Shown in pieces: positions 1 through 13,282 of a DNA stretch of 64,000 nt. Position 1 is the stretch's first letter; each line of letters opens with the position of its first letter. The notes below the pieces were generated by a model that saw only the letters and a program-made list of their open reading frames with translations, had not been told where the DNA came from and searched no databases. Source of the DNA: Brachyhypopomus gauderio (lineage: Eukaryota; Chordata; Actinopteri; Gymnotiformes; Hypopomidae). Location of the stretch: positions 4,776,629 through 4,840,628 of the forward strand of contig NC_135221.1 of the NCBI RefSeq assembly GCF_052324685.1, given 5' to 3'. The position numbers were made by a program, and so were the translations under genes.

Positions 1-590
1 TCCTTACGTAACATTTCACAAGCAGGAAGCACATGAGCTACTTTATAACACAGATAAATTTATAATTAAAAGTAAACGCTGAACAAACTGTCCCCTGCAA
101 TTTTGCAGAGAGGCTGTTGAACAGGAGAAATAAAAGGATGTGTGTGACAGGCACTTTTCAAACAACCTGCTGCCTAACCTTGAGAGGGGCTGTGATGTGT
201 ACACATCTTTGATGGTGTCTCTTTTGTTAGGGCTTTTCATGCTCTTGAACCACATCTCCAAGAAGAACAAACTGTAAAAAAAAAAATTGCCTGTGTTTAT
301 AAAGCTCGCGCTGCATAGCCAACTCTACAATGAGAGACACTTCAGACTTTTCAGTGACCTTAAACAGCATATTGATTTCTCCAAATGCCATAGAGGCGAC
401 TCATTTCACCTCCACTCTCACAGATTTAGGGTTTATTTGGCCAAGTGTCAGCGTAATGAAATGAGTATACTCTCTCCGGCCATCAATGAGCAACAACAAA
501 CATCAAAACAGATAAGAAGGGTTTGTCTGAATGCATCACTGCCATAATGGTATTTAATGCCTCTGTGTCGCCTCTACTCTTGTCTAGCTC
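1..590. other. Noncoding, no recognised feature
   Basis: AT-rich single-copy-looking DNA. The short open frames here show no family motif, no splice context and no sustained composition bias. Nothing else was recognised. Confidence 0.5.
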
Positions 591-668
591 CACACACACA
601 CACACACACACGCGCTCACACACACACACACACACGCACACGCGCTCACACGCACACACGCGCGCGCA
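591..668. repeat. (CA)n microsatellite with CG interruptions
   Basis: Alternating CA dinucleotides broken by CGCGCTCA segments. Low-complexity, Z-DNA-prone simple repeat with no coding potential. Confidence 0.95.
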
Positions 669-834
669 CTAGCTCACAAAGACCGTCTTTCAATAATCAT
701 CTGTCAGGTCCTTAGCTTCAAGGCTTTTTCTGATGGCCAGCCCATTGTCATATTGCCTATCAACATGTTAGATTAAACAAAATTTCACATGTCAGTTAAA
801 TGAGTGTTGCCTGCGTGATTAGCAGAACCCTCTA

Positions 835-1440
835 ATTGCCCCCCCCCTCCTCCACCGCCACCATTTTCCACATGGACGAGCAGCAAAGCGGGCTTTGTCC
901 GACAGGGCCCCCATCAAACATGTCAAAGACGGGTCTTTACCGCCTCCTTGGCCTGCTCCCACTCTCTTGGGGGAGATGCCCAAGAGGAGAGGGACTCGAG
1001 GGAGGGAGGGGGGAGGCGGGGAGGGCCGTGACCGGGCTGTGGCTGGGTTTGTCCTCCGGGGCATTCCTCCTGGTCCGGGGCTCTCCGCTGACAGGGTGCT
1101 AAACAGACGCCGACAGGGGCTGCCGAACGCCCGCGCCGGGCCCTCGGTCACCCGCACCCACGCGTGCACCCTCGCCGATAATGACCTAACCAGCCCCCAG
1201 AGACGGGACGTCTCCAAAGCCCGGGCCCCGACTGCCGTCTTAGGCTGGGGCCAGGGGGCTCTGGGGGCCTCCGGGGGCCCTCCTCTTCCCCCACTACTCT
1301 TTGTCCTTTTTTTTCCCAGACCTGTGTTTGTTTTGCTTTTCCGTAATGGACTTGATCTCAGGATCCCCAGAACATCCCCAGGGACGGCGCGGCTGCGTTT
1401 TGCATGCCGGGTGCGTCTGAGCCGATGCTGAAACACGAAG
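835..1440. other. GC-rich segment with spurious ORFs on both strands
   Basis: About 600 bp of markedly GC-rich DNA inside an AT-rich desert. Long frames stay open on both strands because GC-rich sequence lacks stop codons. The conceptual peptides are Arg, Pro and Gly rich with no recognisable domain. It could be a CpG-island-like regulatory segment. The flanking stretch up to 1960 shows nothing recognisable. Confidence 0.4.
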
Positions 1441-1959
1441 ACTTCTAGTCTGCTATCAAAGCGAATTCGGCGGCCATGCTAGGATGCATCGTGATGGACG
1501 TGCAGTTTATTCATGTAGTTATAATACAAGATCATGAGAAAAGAACGATTTCAATAACTCGTCACCATCAGCTCTGTGCCTTTGAGAGGAGCTACAACAA
1601 CAAGGTATGAGAAGCACGAAATGCCAAAGCTAAAATAAAAGCTTTTAAATGATATTTTGGTAAATGAGAAATAAATCCAGAACGGAAGGAGTTTTCAGTG
1701 GTAGTTGTCTATTTCTCAAATGTACGTGCCTCACTGAATCCACTTCGGATGGCAGATTCTTTTAAGGACAAAGCAAAGCATGGGGCAACGCCAGTGGGGA
1801 GTGATGCATCAGAAAGGGGCAGACAGAGGCAGTAAAGTATCGAGGGGCTGCACATGCCGGCCAACACTGATGGGCGGCGTCCTATCACGGCAAGACAGCT
1901 TTTCTCTCCGAGATAAGACAGCCGTAACGTCTCACATATAGAGTTGGGAGTCTGTGCCT

Positions 1960-2068
1960 GCTCTCTCCATCTCTCTCCATCTCTTTCCATCTCTCTCCAT
2001 TTCTCCACCTATCCATCTCTCCGGCAATGTTTTCAGTGCAGTATGTGAGTCTGTGTGCATGGGTCTAC

Positions 2069-2109
<41 letters not shown>

Positions 2110-2125
2110 AGAGAGAGATCATACA
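1960..2125. repeat. Compound simple repeat (CTCTCCAT)n, (TG)n, (GA)n
   Basis: A CTCTCCAT-like tract near 1963-2010 is followed by (GT)n from about 2071 and (GA)n to about 2118. Polymorphic compound microsatellite. Confidence 0.9.
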
Positions 2126-2449
2126 TGAAAGTATGTGGTGTGTGTATATTTGGGAGGGGTGGATGAGCTGAACTATAGCAACTACAGAGAGCCACACACA
2201 CGTCACAGTGTCTAGCCCTTGTCTGACTACCACGCTACGGTGCCGCTCACCAACCTTTCAACTGGAACACTTGTTAGAACCAGCCGGGATCACATGACAC
2301 GAGTAGAACTGACATCAGTAATATAAATGCAGGTGGTAGGAAAGAGATTTTAATTTTTTATATCCACCTGATGCCCACTGTACCACATCATTCCTTTTCA
2401 TTCCCTTCTCACGCTATAGCCAGACATTTTGCAAATCATACATGTTAAG

Positions 2450-2535
2450 TTGCCGCCTTGTGTGCTGTGATGCTGGGATGAGCCCCGCTCCAACGCCACC
2501 CTGAACTGGATTAAGTGGTTTAGAAGATGAAGATA
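2450..2535 (+). repeat. Ancient interspersed repeat fragment
   Basis: Contains GCTGGGATGAGCCCCGCTCC followed by CCCTGAACTGGATTAAG and TGGTTTAGAAGATGAA. This resembles a short module common in fish repeats, usually written as a GGGATAGGCTCC start, a CCCTGAACAGGA middle and a GGTTTAGAAGATGA end. The parent element is not identifiable from the fragment. From 2536 to 4800 the sequence is unremarkable noncoding DNA. Confidence 0.5.
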
Positions 2536-5160
2536 TATTTTAGAGTTCAAACATTCAAGATCGAAGAAGGTCTATCAACAAGTCTACCAGACCTACGGGA
2601 GCTGAAAATCTGTTGAAAAACTGCACTGTAAATGTATACCTAATGTTTGGCACTATTTCATTTCATACATTTCATAAAATGTGTATAATTAATCTAATTC
2701 AGAATACATCATTCATATAGCATCACTGGAAAAATAAATAATGCATTCCTTTTAATAACCCCAAACCTTTGTATCTATTTGCATTTATATATCTATTCTG
2801 TTTAAAATATTTTTACTTGACAAACGATCACATCTCACTATCAGATATTTTTATGGCCAATCCCAGGAAGCAGGTTCCCTTTTTCACTCAGCTCGGTATA
2901 AATTTAAGATTATATATAAACAACCCACACACTGTTGGGACAGCCTGTAATTACTAGCATTGCTACATTTCATGTAATTATGAACGGTTTAATAGTAATG
3001 AGACATTTACGACACATTAACGAAACAAGGGTCAACTATACAAATTTACTCTACCAGTAAATGGCTTCTGCGTTTTACTTAAAGAAAGACGCGTGATTAT
3101 TTCGTTTAGATTTTATAAAAAGCTCTTCATGTATTGCTCGCAGATATGCTAACAAGCACCACACAACATCTGTCAGTAATTCTTGTTTTAAAAGCAGTTT
3201 ACAGAAGTCACAGCTGTGCTCTTTTTGAAGTCCCGAAATTATTACAAATGCCAACAGCACACAAACCAGGCCATTAAGCATAATTGAGACGACTCAAGAC
3301 ATCCACAGATGAAATTTTACTCGTATTATTAGAAATAATGGTAGACACCGAATGCAGAAAGACTGGCAACTTATTTCTTCACGGTTATTTCACCCAAGGT
3401 TCAGCTCATCAAAGGCAGGTGACGTGTTCATATAAGCGACACATTTCAACAACGGGATCCCTGATTGGAGCACGTCTGATATCCTCTCCCATCTTTCCCT
3501 TTTCGCCCAAGTACATTCTGAAATATTAGCAGCCGAAAAAATGAAATAAAGCAGAAACTGTAACTGGCCAAACTCATTAAAGGCTGATGAGGACAGGACA
3601 CGCTAGCAAACGGGCGGAAGGGGTGGGGGACGTGTGGGGTTGTTTCTATGGTAACGCTGGGTGGGGAGTTCATATGGTTCAGTCCCCTTGGATAGAGGGC
3701 TGGCTAGCACAACTCCGAAGGGTTCCATATTGGGCTGTATTGCTTTTGTTAGGGGCAAGGGCGGGGGGCTCGGCTTGCTCTTTGGGTGTGAGGGAGGGCG
3801 GGTACGTGTGCGTTTCTGGCCCAGCTGGTTGGGTGTAGGCCTGGAGGTATTAAATAAACCATAGACCCGAGTGCCCTGATGCGGGCCCGGAGGGCGCCCC
3901 CTCCTGTTCGGAGGAAGCCAGCCTCAGGACTGGCACTAATTGTGGCGAGGTGAACTGATGAGATGGTGGGGAGACTTTGCTTCGTCACAACGCGTAGGAC
4001 CTTCCTGTTTAAGCCCGTCTGCTCACGCAGCGGCCAAGATTAACATGCCGTTTAACACAAACCCCGGTGGATGGAACCCGACCGACAGAACAGAGGGTCA
4101 CGGAGACTGCTGGAGGTCAGGGCCTGACGTTAACCCCTCGTGGGCCTACCTGCCCACGGAGAGATGGCAAGACCGCTCTCATCACAACAGCGCCCCAGAA
4201 CAGCGGACTGAAAGCACTAATATGAATCGTAGCACACTTTCCCTTTCTGGGGAACGAAACCCGCATGTGTCAGAGAGCCAAACAGAGAAGAGACTCCGTC
4301 AATAGAGCGGATCGATACGGCCTCTTACCTCGCCGGGAGCTCCTCCAGACTTGATGTGTGTCTTGCGTGGGTAAAGCTGGGAAAGCCACTGTGGGGGAAG
4401 AACATAAAAGTCTATCAGTTCTCACCATCTGACAATAACAGCATATGATCAGCCTCACCGAGTCCTGCGAGTTTCCTGCTCCCCCCAGACCATCATTCAT
4501 AAGTGTTTGAGAATGTAAAATCTATCACAGCACAATCCCATGTCACCCCTGCTCACAGACGCAGCCCACGGTAACCTGAAACATCCTTGCCTCACTTTTG
4601 TGGTTTATTGGTTGTATTTTCAGAATCTTAGCACTTCCAGAAAATAAACAACATCCATGGTTTACTTCTCATCAAAGCTCTCATATATTTTGAGAGGCAC
4701 TAGAGAGGAAACATAAAATGTTGACATTTTCATAAACAATACATCAAGTGACTAAAGCAACACATGCTAATCCAGGTTAGATTTGACCATGGGAGATTTG
4801 GGTGGATTTTTTTGTTTGTTTGTTTGTTTGTTTTAATAGTAACACAAGTATTGGAAACAACTTCACAATTAAAAGATTGAGCTATCCTTTAACCTAAATA
4901 CACAACTGGGGCAGCCTTGTTTTGAGCAGAACCAATCAGAAACCAGATGCCATGACTACCAGTCTTTATGGTGTAGTTGTTACTTGTGAAGCTGTGATTT
5001 ATATATGTGCAATAAGCACAGCTTGACACCAACAAACAGCATGAAAAAACTACATTAGAAGCTTCTAGAGGTGCCAGTGTTTTCTGAATTTCTTAAGGTA
5101 AGAAAATCTTAAATCCTTTAAACAAATATTTGCTGTAAAAATAGAAGTTCAATTAAGGCA
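2536..5160. other. Intergenic, mostly featureless
   Basis: AT-rich noncoding DNA with a (TTTG)n tract near 4807-4833. Open frames such as 3940-4305 lack domain-like content. No exon-like conservation pattern was recognised. Confidence 0.5.
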
Positions 5161-5163
5161 AAG

Positions 5164-5165
<2 letters not shown>

Positions 5166-5233
<68 letters not shown>

Positions 5234-5244
5234 GTGTGTGTGTA
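5166..5244. repeat. (TG)n microsatellite
   Basis: Nearly pure TG dinucleotide repeat with one CGCGCG interruption around 5219-5225. Confidence 0.97.
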
Positions 5245-5968
5245 TAGGTACCAAATGCCTTCATGATGACAGGAAAACAAGGATTTTGACAGTGTGTGGG
5301 TATTTGCCTCGTCCCCATGAGGAATAAAACTCATTTTCAAATTTAAATAAATAAATATGCTAAACTAGGCCAAATGATTTGTTTTTGCTCTCTGGGCTAA
5401 ACTCTAGGTTTAGTTGCAGGTGCAGTGACAGTATTAATTAGCAATGGTAATATGTAAGTCAAAGATATATCAAGATATACAAGTCAAGGACATATGAATG
5501 ATATGATCTACGTGGATGCCCCCCCCCCCCCAAAGGCTGTGCTAGTGTGTGTCTCCCCTGGTGTGCTCTAAACTTCTCCAGCCTATATTCAACATCTCCC
5601 CTACACATCCCCAGATCAAATTAAGGAGGCAAAGCAGCCATTTGAATTGCAAATGCACCATGAAAAATTGCATTTCAGAGTGAGACAGCTTCTCTGGTCT
5701 AAACCAGTGGCAAAATTCATGGTTTCCATAAGCATGAGCAAAGACCCCCAAATGCACCCATCCATGGTACACCCACCCACCTCACCCCACCCTGACTGTA
5801 TGCTGCCCCCCTTGGGGAGCCCCACCTCCTGACCTCCTCCTCCAGGGGGGTCAAAGGGAATTTAACACAAGGGTCCCACATTCCTCCAAGGTGATAATTG
5901 CTGTTGCTCTCCTCAGGGGGCCATCAGGCAGTGGGTAAACAGGAGGAGAAAGAGAACCACCACCCCCC

Positions 5969-6072
<104 letters not shown>

Positions 6073-6079
6073 TGCACAC

Positions 6080-7375
6080 ATGCAGATCATGGGTGAAGCA
6101 CAAGAGTTATGGCATCAGCTGACGGTGTGTGTCGCCAGTCACACTGACACAGGGGTGGTGGTGTTTTTTTTCCCCCCAAGATCCCCCAAGTGTGCAGCTG
6201 TTGGGCCGAGTGTAAACAGTGCAGCCACTTCACACCTCCAGCCAGACTCCCAACATGCTCCATGTTAATAAGACTGATTGAAAACTTCAAACAAGGCCCA
6301 TCATAAAAACAAAAAACATCACGCAAGCTTAATTACGCCTCTCCATCATGTGTGCCTCCGCCCTGCCCCTCCCTCGTGGAGAGATCTTCGGCGTGGCCCG
6401 ATGAACCGAGCCGAGCACGGGTCTCCTCCCATTGGTTTGGTTTGGAAGCAGAGCTCCTCTCCCAACACGATGGGCGCAAAAGCCCGAGAGCGCCACACCT
6501 GGTACACTGGGTGCACTGCTGGGATCTGGCCTCCTCCCCGTACCTTCATAGAGCGCTGGTGTAGCATACACCGCAAACCCCTGGTAGAAGCATGCTGAAC
6601 TAAAGCTAAACCAAAAAAAAGAATATAAATAGTTAATTTTCACACTCCTTAAGGTGGAATAGAAAAGACTCAGGTGTAACAGGCAGAAGGGAGAAGCAGT
6701 GGCACCAAAGCTTGCCCCCCCCACCCCAGAACCGAGCCCACTGTAGCTGCACAGGCCTTAACCAGCTCCCCTCTGTTTCTACCCTTGCCCTTCCGAACAC
6801 ATCCTATAAACCATAAACTACTGTTCAGGCACAGTGCCGTTTGGTTACGGGGCGGGCCGCCTTAAGCATTTGGCTAAGGTCATTACTTTTAAAGGAGAAG
6901 GAAGCCGTCCTCCCCTCCCCCATGGTCTGCTCGGCGTTTCCCGGCCTATGCCCACATGTGGTCTCCGCAAGCCACACACTGAGGTTTCAGGGGTTATAAA
7001 AGTTGAGGTGGTGATTAAGAAGCAGGAATAATGGCCTCCACAAAACTTGGAATGCGTTTAACAGCTATGCTGGGCCCGGGAGTCATTCTGAGACTGTGTC
7101 CATTAATAAGTGCACTTATTCAGTTTCTCCACAGCAGCGTTGCGTGTTTGTTAGAACCCCGAAATACAATTGTCGGCAAATCTACTTGGACCCGCTACAA
7201 GGACAACAGTGGATGTTTGTAGGCATTACATGGTCCAGCTTGGTTCTGCCCTGCCGCCCAACCCAACTACTGATCTCACCTTGTTAAATTTAGTGAGCTT
7301 CCACCCACCCCACCCCCAACCCAAAATCCAGGATTAAGAAGGAAAACGGTCACAGAAAAGCTCTCAGTCACACCC
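6080..7375. other. Intergenic, no recognised gene
   Basis: Mixed-composition noncoding DNA. Overlapping frames on both strands at 6278-6724 look like GC-driven shadows. No splice-bounded coding pattern or known family was recognised. Confidence 0.45.
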
Positions 7376-7379
7376 ACGT

Positions 7380-7399
7380 CTCTCTCTCTCTCTCTCCCT

Positions 7400-7432
<33 letters not shown>
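7380..7432. repeat. (CT)n(CA)n compound microsatellite
   Basis: A CT tract runs directly into a CA tract. Confidence 0.95.
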
Positions 7433-7434
<2 letters not shown>

Positions 7435-7777
7435 AAACACCATCGCTTATTACAGAAGCTTCATGGCTCAGAGGGGTCTGGGGTTTATCCAGGATTTCAC
7501 ACTCCTCTGCGTCCCACTTGACATCTCTGGCCCGGCAGCATTCAATCAGAACCTGGAGCAGGGCTGTACCTTGATTTGTGCAAAGCATTATGGGTCCTGA
7601 TAAGCCCCAGTAATTACAGGTCAGTAAGACTCCCCTCCCCTCTGACTACTGCACACACTGCCCTAAGCTAACAGTAAGAGTGTTTGAGCCATAAAACATC
7701 CTGGTACTTTATCTGGCTTCTGAATTGTCCTGTAATGAATGTAGGTGAGTAGCTGTGTCCCCGTTCACTGTTATAGC

Positions 7778-7785
<8 letters not shown>

Positions 7786-7823
<38 letters not shown>
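7786..7823. repeat. (TG)n microsatellite
   Basis: Pure TG repeat of about 38 bp. Confidence 0.95.
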
Positions 7824-7825
<2 letters not shown>

Positions 7826-8249
7826 AAGGTGAGTGCATCTAATTGAGAAGTAAGCAAAAGCCCCAAAAAAGTTTTTGCCTTCAGAAGTTTCCAATAAATA
7901 TCCTGCCCATAATTTTAAACACCTGGCCATAAACCTCTGAGGAATGCTGAATAAAGAAGCCAGTTTTCGGTGCGATGCTCCTGTCTGGCACTTACTCACC
8001 ACGACGATGGGATTTGTAATGGCTGTAACCCAGATTAGCCAGTTCAAGCAAAACTGCCTGGGCAGAGAGGGTAAAAAAGCGGTGTTTTCCACGCTGTTGC
8101 AGTCTGAAACTCGCACAACGCTAAATGCATCTCTTAACTAGACTGTTCAGGGTTTGATTGTGAACTACTGATAAGTAGGATTGCGGTTCTGATCACGGCC
8201 ACTTGCCGTAAGATGTGTGCAGGACGGGCAGGCAGGAGGTCTTGAACTT

Positions 8250-8330
8250 GCTTTACGTTTGAACCTGCAGTAGGGGCCCCCGCCGTGACCGGTGGGGGTG
8301 CAGGCACCGTGCCACTGAGCTACGGCTCTG
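8250..8330 (-). repeat. tRNA-like SINE head or tRNA relic
   Basis: On the minus strand TAGCTCAGTGG (plus 8312-8322) matches a pol III A box, and GGTTCAAAC (plus 8257-8265) resembles a B box. The two boxes are about 57 bp apart, longer than the roughly 45 bp of a true tRNA. This suggests a diverged tRNA-derived SINE head rather than a functional tRNA. No acceptor stem was found. Confidence 0.35.
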
Positions 8331-8525
8331 GTTTCGATTGCCCGAGCTCACGACGCCTTCCGCCAGTGCACCTGTCAGCCGTCAACAGACCCCCCGCCCA
8401 AGGCCCTTTCAGCATGCTGAATATACGGCCGTGGCAAACAGCCCCGCCTACCTAATTACCGCTAGCCCCCACGGTCTGGCTGTAGTACATTGCCCCCACC
8501 GCCATGCTCAGACCTGAGCACTCTT

Positions 8526-8527
<2 letters not shown>

Positions 8528-8573
<46 letters not shown>
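8528..8573. repeat. (CA)n microsatellite
   Basis: Uninterrupted CA dinucleotide tract. Confidence 0.95.
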
Positions 8574-8575
<2 letters not shown>

Positions 8576-8698
8576 TACTCGAGCTCCTTACAAGCAGCTG
8601 ATGGAGGAACTACAGCGTGGCAAGAGATTAACAGTGCTGTCAAGACATACGCATGGATAATAGAGTTATCACTCCAGACAGGCAGGCAGCACAGGCAA

Positions 8699-8731
8699 AG
8701 GGTTTACCCAGTTTACCCAGTTTACCCAGTG
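8699..8731. repeat. Short 9-bp tandem repeat
   Basis: Three perfect copies of TTTACCCAG. Confidence 0.9.
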
Positions 8732-8836
8732 GCTCCGACTCCCCTTTGGCATGCTGATTTAAAATAGAAACCTTTAGCCAGTTAATGTGGAACTCCTATA
8801 TAATGGAATAGCCTGGAAAGTTATTATAGCGGCCAC

Positions 8837-8882
<46 letters not shown>
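8837..8882. repeat. (AT)n microsatellite
   Basis: About 22 AT dinucleotides, a potential cruciform. Confidence 0.95.
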
Positions 8883-8885
<3 letters not shown>

Positions 8886-9966
8886 TAATAAGCATCATAA
8901 ACATCAAAGAAAAATTCCACAATGAAGGGATTAAAACACAGCATTCATAATTATTCCTCTTTGATTTGCACCTAACCTGTTCATGTGCACGCGTGCGTAA
9001 TGCGCTGTATGTTACACAATGATATAAACTAACCTAATTCCTTTGTGTGCCGATATAGGACACAATGTAGGCATAAAAAATACAATTTGAAGGCAATGTT
9101 TGATATACGCAACGTGTGATCTCTAAATTATCCTAGTGAACGCTTGTCAACAAACAACACGTGACCCAGCACACGTTAAAAAGACAAGCACGCGGCATTT
9201 GATTGGCTTGCATCTCTGTTTCGTAGGAACTCAAACCGGGTTGCACCTGCTGGCGTCTTCTTGCGCTCATCGCTGCAGGTAAACCCCAACGTTTCACAAT
9301 GAGGATGTACTCGAGAAAACTGCACCAGGACAATAGCGTTAGATGTTAGTCTTACCCACATAAAATGACATTTCCCCGGATGTCAACACGTCAGTCTCCA
9401 TCGGCACTCGTGCGTTTGCACTACCCAGCGCATCTAAATCACTGCACCTGCAGCCACGCGGATCAGCTCCAAATTCCGCCGCATTCCCCAGTTCTCTCCA
9501 CCGACATCCAGTCTGTTGTCCGCGACAACGAAGGAGCTTCGTCTGTGTTTAAAACTACACCGACAGACAGGGGTTTGCTCGTGCAAGCCGACGTTGCTAC
9601 GTGTCTGGAATCAGACCAAAAAACAAGTGTCGCGAGCGCTGAACTGGGATGGATGGACGCTGGCTGGAACGCGCGCTGTCAGCACGCGCTGTCGGCACGC
9701 GCCTCTCCACCGGCTCGCGGCTGCAGCAGCGGTGACCTGCAGCTACGCGTCCTGTGCACATTTGGGTCCGGGACATCTCAGTCCGTCCTGCGACATTATT
9801 TTTTTTTGTTTTGGCCCTTGCTCGTTGATGTCATTTCCTGTTTGGGTATCCCTCTAAAAAGATTCACCTCACCTTAGCAAAAAAAAAGGAAAATCAAACA
9901 AAACCACCAACATTGGACATTTTATCTGGTTACAAGGTCAGAATCCTGCCTCGTAGCCCATGTTTC

Positions 9967-10351
9967 TCAAAAACAACAAAAAAAAAAGAAATTAAAAGTC
10001 ATGTAACATTCGCTTTGTCCTTCCTCGATGGCTGAGGCGCAGATTTGTACATCATTCTGGTGGGATCCGTTACCGTTTTTGATGTTGGGGGAGTTGTTTA
10101 CATTTGAATGCTGTTTAAGTTTAGAAGGAGGCACATATTTACCATCATCAAACTTGGCACATAACTGCTTACAACTCTTTCGTGGTTTAGAAATCAAAAT
10201 TTCAGGGCCCTACGACACTGATAGGAAATTAAATTGTATTAGTATTCCCTGTCAGTACATCTCTTGGGATGAAGAGTTTGTCAAGATTAACTCCGATGTG
10301 AATCACGTGATGCCGTTTGTGCTTTTGCTTTATGTCAACAACGTGCTTTAA
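9967..10351 (-). pseudogene. Possible unidentified coding relic
   Basis: The minus strand has an open stretch (about plus 10209 down to 9967) reading GPEILISKPRKSC, then KFDDGKYVPPSKL, with an ordinary protein-like composition. The sequence immediately upstream reads KLFIPRDVLTGN and FPISVVGP in another frame, so a single frameshift could join them. No family was recognised. A T-rich tract follows on the same strand. It may be a degraded exon, a retrocopy or transposon-derived sequence, or chance. Confidence 0.2.
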
Positions 10352-11815
10352 AACAACTACAGCATATTAGTTACAGCAGTATTGATCCTGTTCGTTATTC
10401 TGAAAAGTTTTTACTTTTTAAATTACTTCTGAGAAACTGAAAACAAGTAGTTGGCTCAAAGCTACTGCTAGACTTTGAAACGGTTAAGGTTTATCGTTTT
10501 TGGGGGGGTTTTTGTATTTTTATTTTATTTTTGTATATCTTACAATGTTTTCATTAGTAGACGATTGGGACTGAATAAATGGAGTGAACATTACATGTAA
10601 GTTAACCTTGGCTTGCTTCACTGTTCTCTCTTTCACAGAGGGAGTGTGGATGGATGAGGTTGGGGGTTCTGGACACCTACTGAAGCCCTGCAGGACCGCT
10701 GTACCCTTTCCCAAGCCCAACTCTCTCTGTCTGATTTACCTTTGAACCTGGAACCACAGTGGTCCATCTCTGATCTGCAGAGAGTCTCTGTTTGCGCTGA
10801 CTGGTCATGATAGATGACCGTCGGCCTGCCAATATGGCACAATATTTCAATATTTCCTGCCCAGGCTGAGGTATTCCAGGGGTTGACCAGAGTTCAGCAG
10901 CACAGTGTGGTGCCTCCAACACACCCCACAACCCCCACACTCCCCACAACCCCCATCAGAGTGCCCGCCTTGGAGACCCAAACATGGGGTTCCAGCACAT
11001 TCCACAGACCCTCTCTCCCCGTCAGCAGAGCCAGGGCCCGGGGCTGCCGGTCCAAATATCACAGTTCAAAAGAAGCAGACTCTTCATGGTGAACACTGCA
11101 CTACACTGTTTACCGCATGTTTTGAATGAGGTTCCATCACAAAAGGGGAGAGGAACTTCTTTGAAGAAAACGTCACTGGTTATCAATGTGAATTCTTTCC
11201 CCCCCACACCTTGGTGTTAGTTCTTGAAGTATTCCAATTACTGTGTATGCTCAACTATATTCCATATTACAGAAGCATAAGCAAATTGAATTAAAAATTG
11301 TATGCATTTGATGTCTATACATGAAATGCACCTAAAAAAAAAAACCTTCATTTTTATTACCTCTTTGGTCACAGTTTATCTCAGCGTGTAGATGAAGTGT
11401 GGTTAATCCTGTGAGCGGGATTCTCGCGATGCCATGACCACGCTAAGCCAAAAAAAAAGAACAGCAGAAGATCAAAAGGCCACGGAAGATGTGAGAGTGT
11501 CACATTAGGGAGCGCAGCTGAAAGAGAATCCCTAGTGCCGAGGCCAGACAGCCAGGCTTTTGAGGAAGGCATGCTTTACTTTAGAGTCTGCCTCTCCAAC
11601 ATGGAGCGCTCTCTCCCAAAGCACACATGGCAAACATTCAGAGCGCGAGAGCGGGGGGTACCAGACAAAAATACATGCGAGGATGGAGGCATGGATCGCA
11701 CTGTGCAACATGTCGCATATTTTGACATTGTTATCTGGGTCAGTCATATTTATGAGTATCGTGATGGTACTCTGAAATACGATTATGCATGTTCATTTTA
11801 AGTGACAAAACCAGG
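10352..11815. other. Intergenic, no recognised gene
   Basis: Noncoding. A CA/CC-rich segment at 10905-10970 gives low-complexity frames on both strands. Nothing convincing was found. Confidence 0.45.
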
Positions 11816-11819
<4 letters not shown>

Positions 11820-11849
<30 letters not shown>

Positions 11850-11921
11850 ACACTTGTGTGTAACCGAGTACATTTAATTCTTTTGACTTTGGATTGAAGT
11901 GGGGGGGGGGGGGGGGGGGGG
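11820..11921. repeat. (TG)n and a 21-bp G run
   Basis: A TG tract at about 11820-11847 is followed by an uninterrupted G run at 11901-11921. Confidence 0.9.
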
Positions 11922-12399
11922 CAGCATGGCATTCAGTTAGAGCCCTGTGATTGGGTGGAGTGAAACAGGGGGCTGATGGCAGGCAGTGCACCCTAGTGGT
12001 AGGAGACCAGGATGAAAGACATGCACACACACGCTCACACACACACACAACACAGATCTTTAAATGCCTACTGTAAGTATCCACAAACAGGATCAAAATG
12101 TCCTTCGATGCAGCCATGTGCCCTAAAAGGATTTTAGAATTACTTGTAAGGAAAATGTTAAAGGGTATTTTCACTGGATCTATACATATATACGTACATT
12201 TTCACATCCCGCTATGAGAATGCATGTATGCGTTTACACGAGTAGAAAACCAAACAAAATATCTTTATCGCACTGAAACGCTGAGCTCACCATAAAAGCA
12301 CAATGCACTGGCCCTTGTGCGTTTGAGGCATGCTGGGATCACACAATCATAACACAGGGAGCGAATCCAGCAGCAGCATAACCAGTAGCCCCCATGAGA

Positions 12400-12419
12400 C
12401 CCCCCCCCCCCCCCCCCCC
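12400..12419. repeat. Homopolymer C run (20 bp)
   Basis: Twenty consecutive C residues, so the minus strand is a potential G-quadruplex former. Confidence 0.95.
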
Positions 12420-13029
12420 ACCCAAAACCCACAGCCCCAAACTCAAACCCACTAATGGCAACCTCAAAGCCTGAAGCTTTTGTTGGTGCCCACTGCTTCG
12501 TCAACATCCAAACAGGAAGACAGCTACCGCCATACTTCAGTATTTAAACCTTATGCTAAAACGTTATTTAAGGTCAAGTGTCAATAACGGCACTTCAAGG
12601 GTTAATATATGATCTTTCCATCCCAGAGATTGACTTCCTCCCCCCTTTCTTCATATTATAGATTGTCTAGATATGTGGGCGAGGCCGCAGAGGGGGGTGG
12701 GGCACAGCAGCTATGGTCAGAGAGTGGGAGGGGCGGGACTAGTCTGTGTAAAACCTGTCCTGATTGGCTGGTGGGGACTGAGGGGTGTGGTGTGCAGGCT
12801 GCAGGCTGAGCCCGAGCTCCCCAAGCAGGGTCAGCTGAGGACTGAAGGAGGCGGGGCATGCAGACCCCACTCTGCCTGTGAAGGGGATTAATAATGAATT
12901 AAGGCATCTAAGCCCCACCCATTGACCCCCCCCTCTATCCACACAGCACACCCTCACGGCATAAAAAAAGAGATTCATGCATGCTAATGCGTCTGTTATT
13001 TATAGTACACGCACACGGCTGGGATCGAA

Positions 13030-13125
13030 GCGGCGGTGTGCGGGGGGCGGGGACGGTGGGGACGTGGGGGCGGGGACGTGGGGACAGGGGACGTGGGGGC
13101 GGGGACGTGGGGACAGGGGACGGCC
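13030..13125. repeat. G-rich minisatellite
   Basis: Imperfect tandem copies of GGGGACGTGGGG-type units, some with ACAGG spacers. Strong G-quadruplex potential. Confidence 0.85.
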
Positions 13126-13251
13126 CTTCGCCCCTAGCTGGAATTCCCAGGCTACGGTGGATATATCAGCCCATTGTGTGGCATGACTAAGATACCAGCA
13201 ATGGGAGCTGATGTGGGGGTGTATATGGGCTGAAGTACTTGCCCCCGGGGT

Positions 13252-13282
<31 letters not shown>
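13252..13282. repeat. Homopolymer G run (31 bp)
   Basis: Thirty-one consecutive G residues, the longest homopolymer in the window. Confidence 0.95.

Noticed and set aside
819-1436. Overlapping frames of about 200 codons on both strands
   Set aside because: GC-rich sequence with few stops. No homology-like motifs, hydrophobic pattern or splice context.
8250-8330. Functional tRNA gene
   Set aside because: The A-to-B box spacing is too long and no acceptor or anticodon stem can be formed. Listed only as a SINE-like relic.
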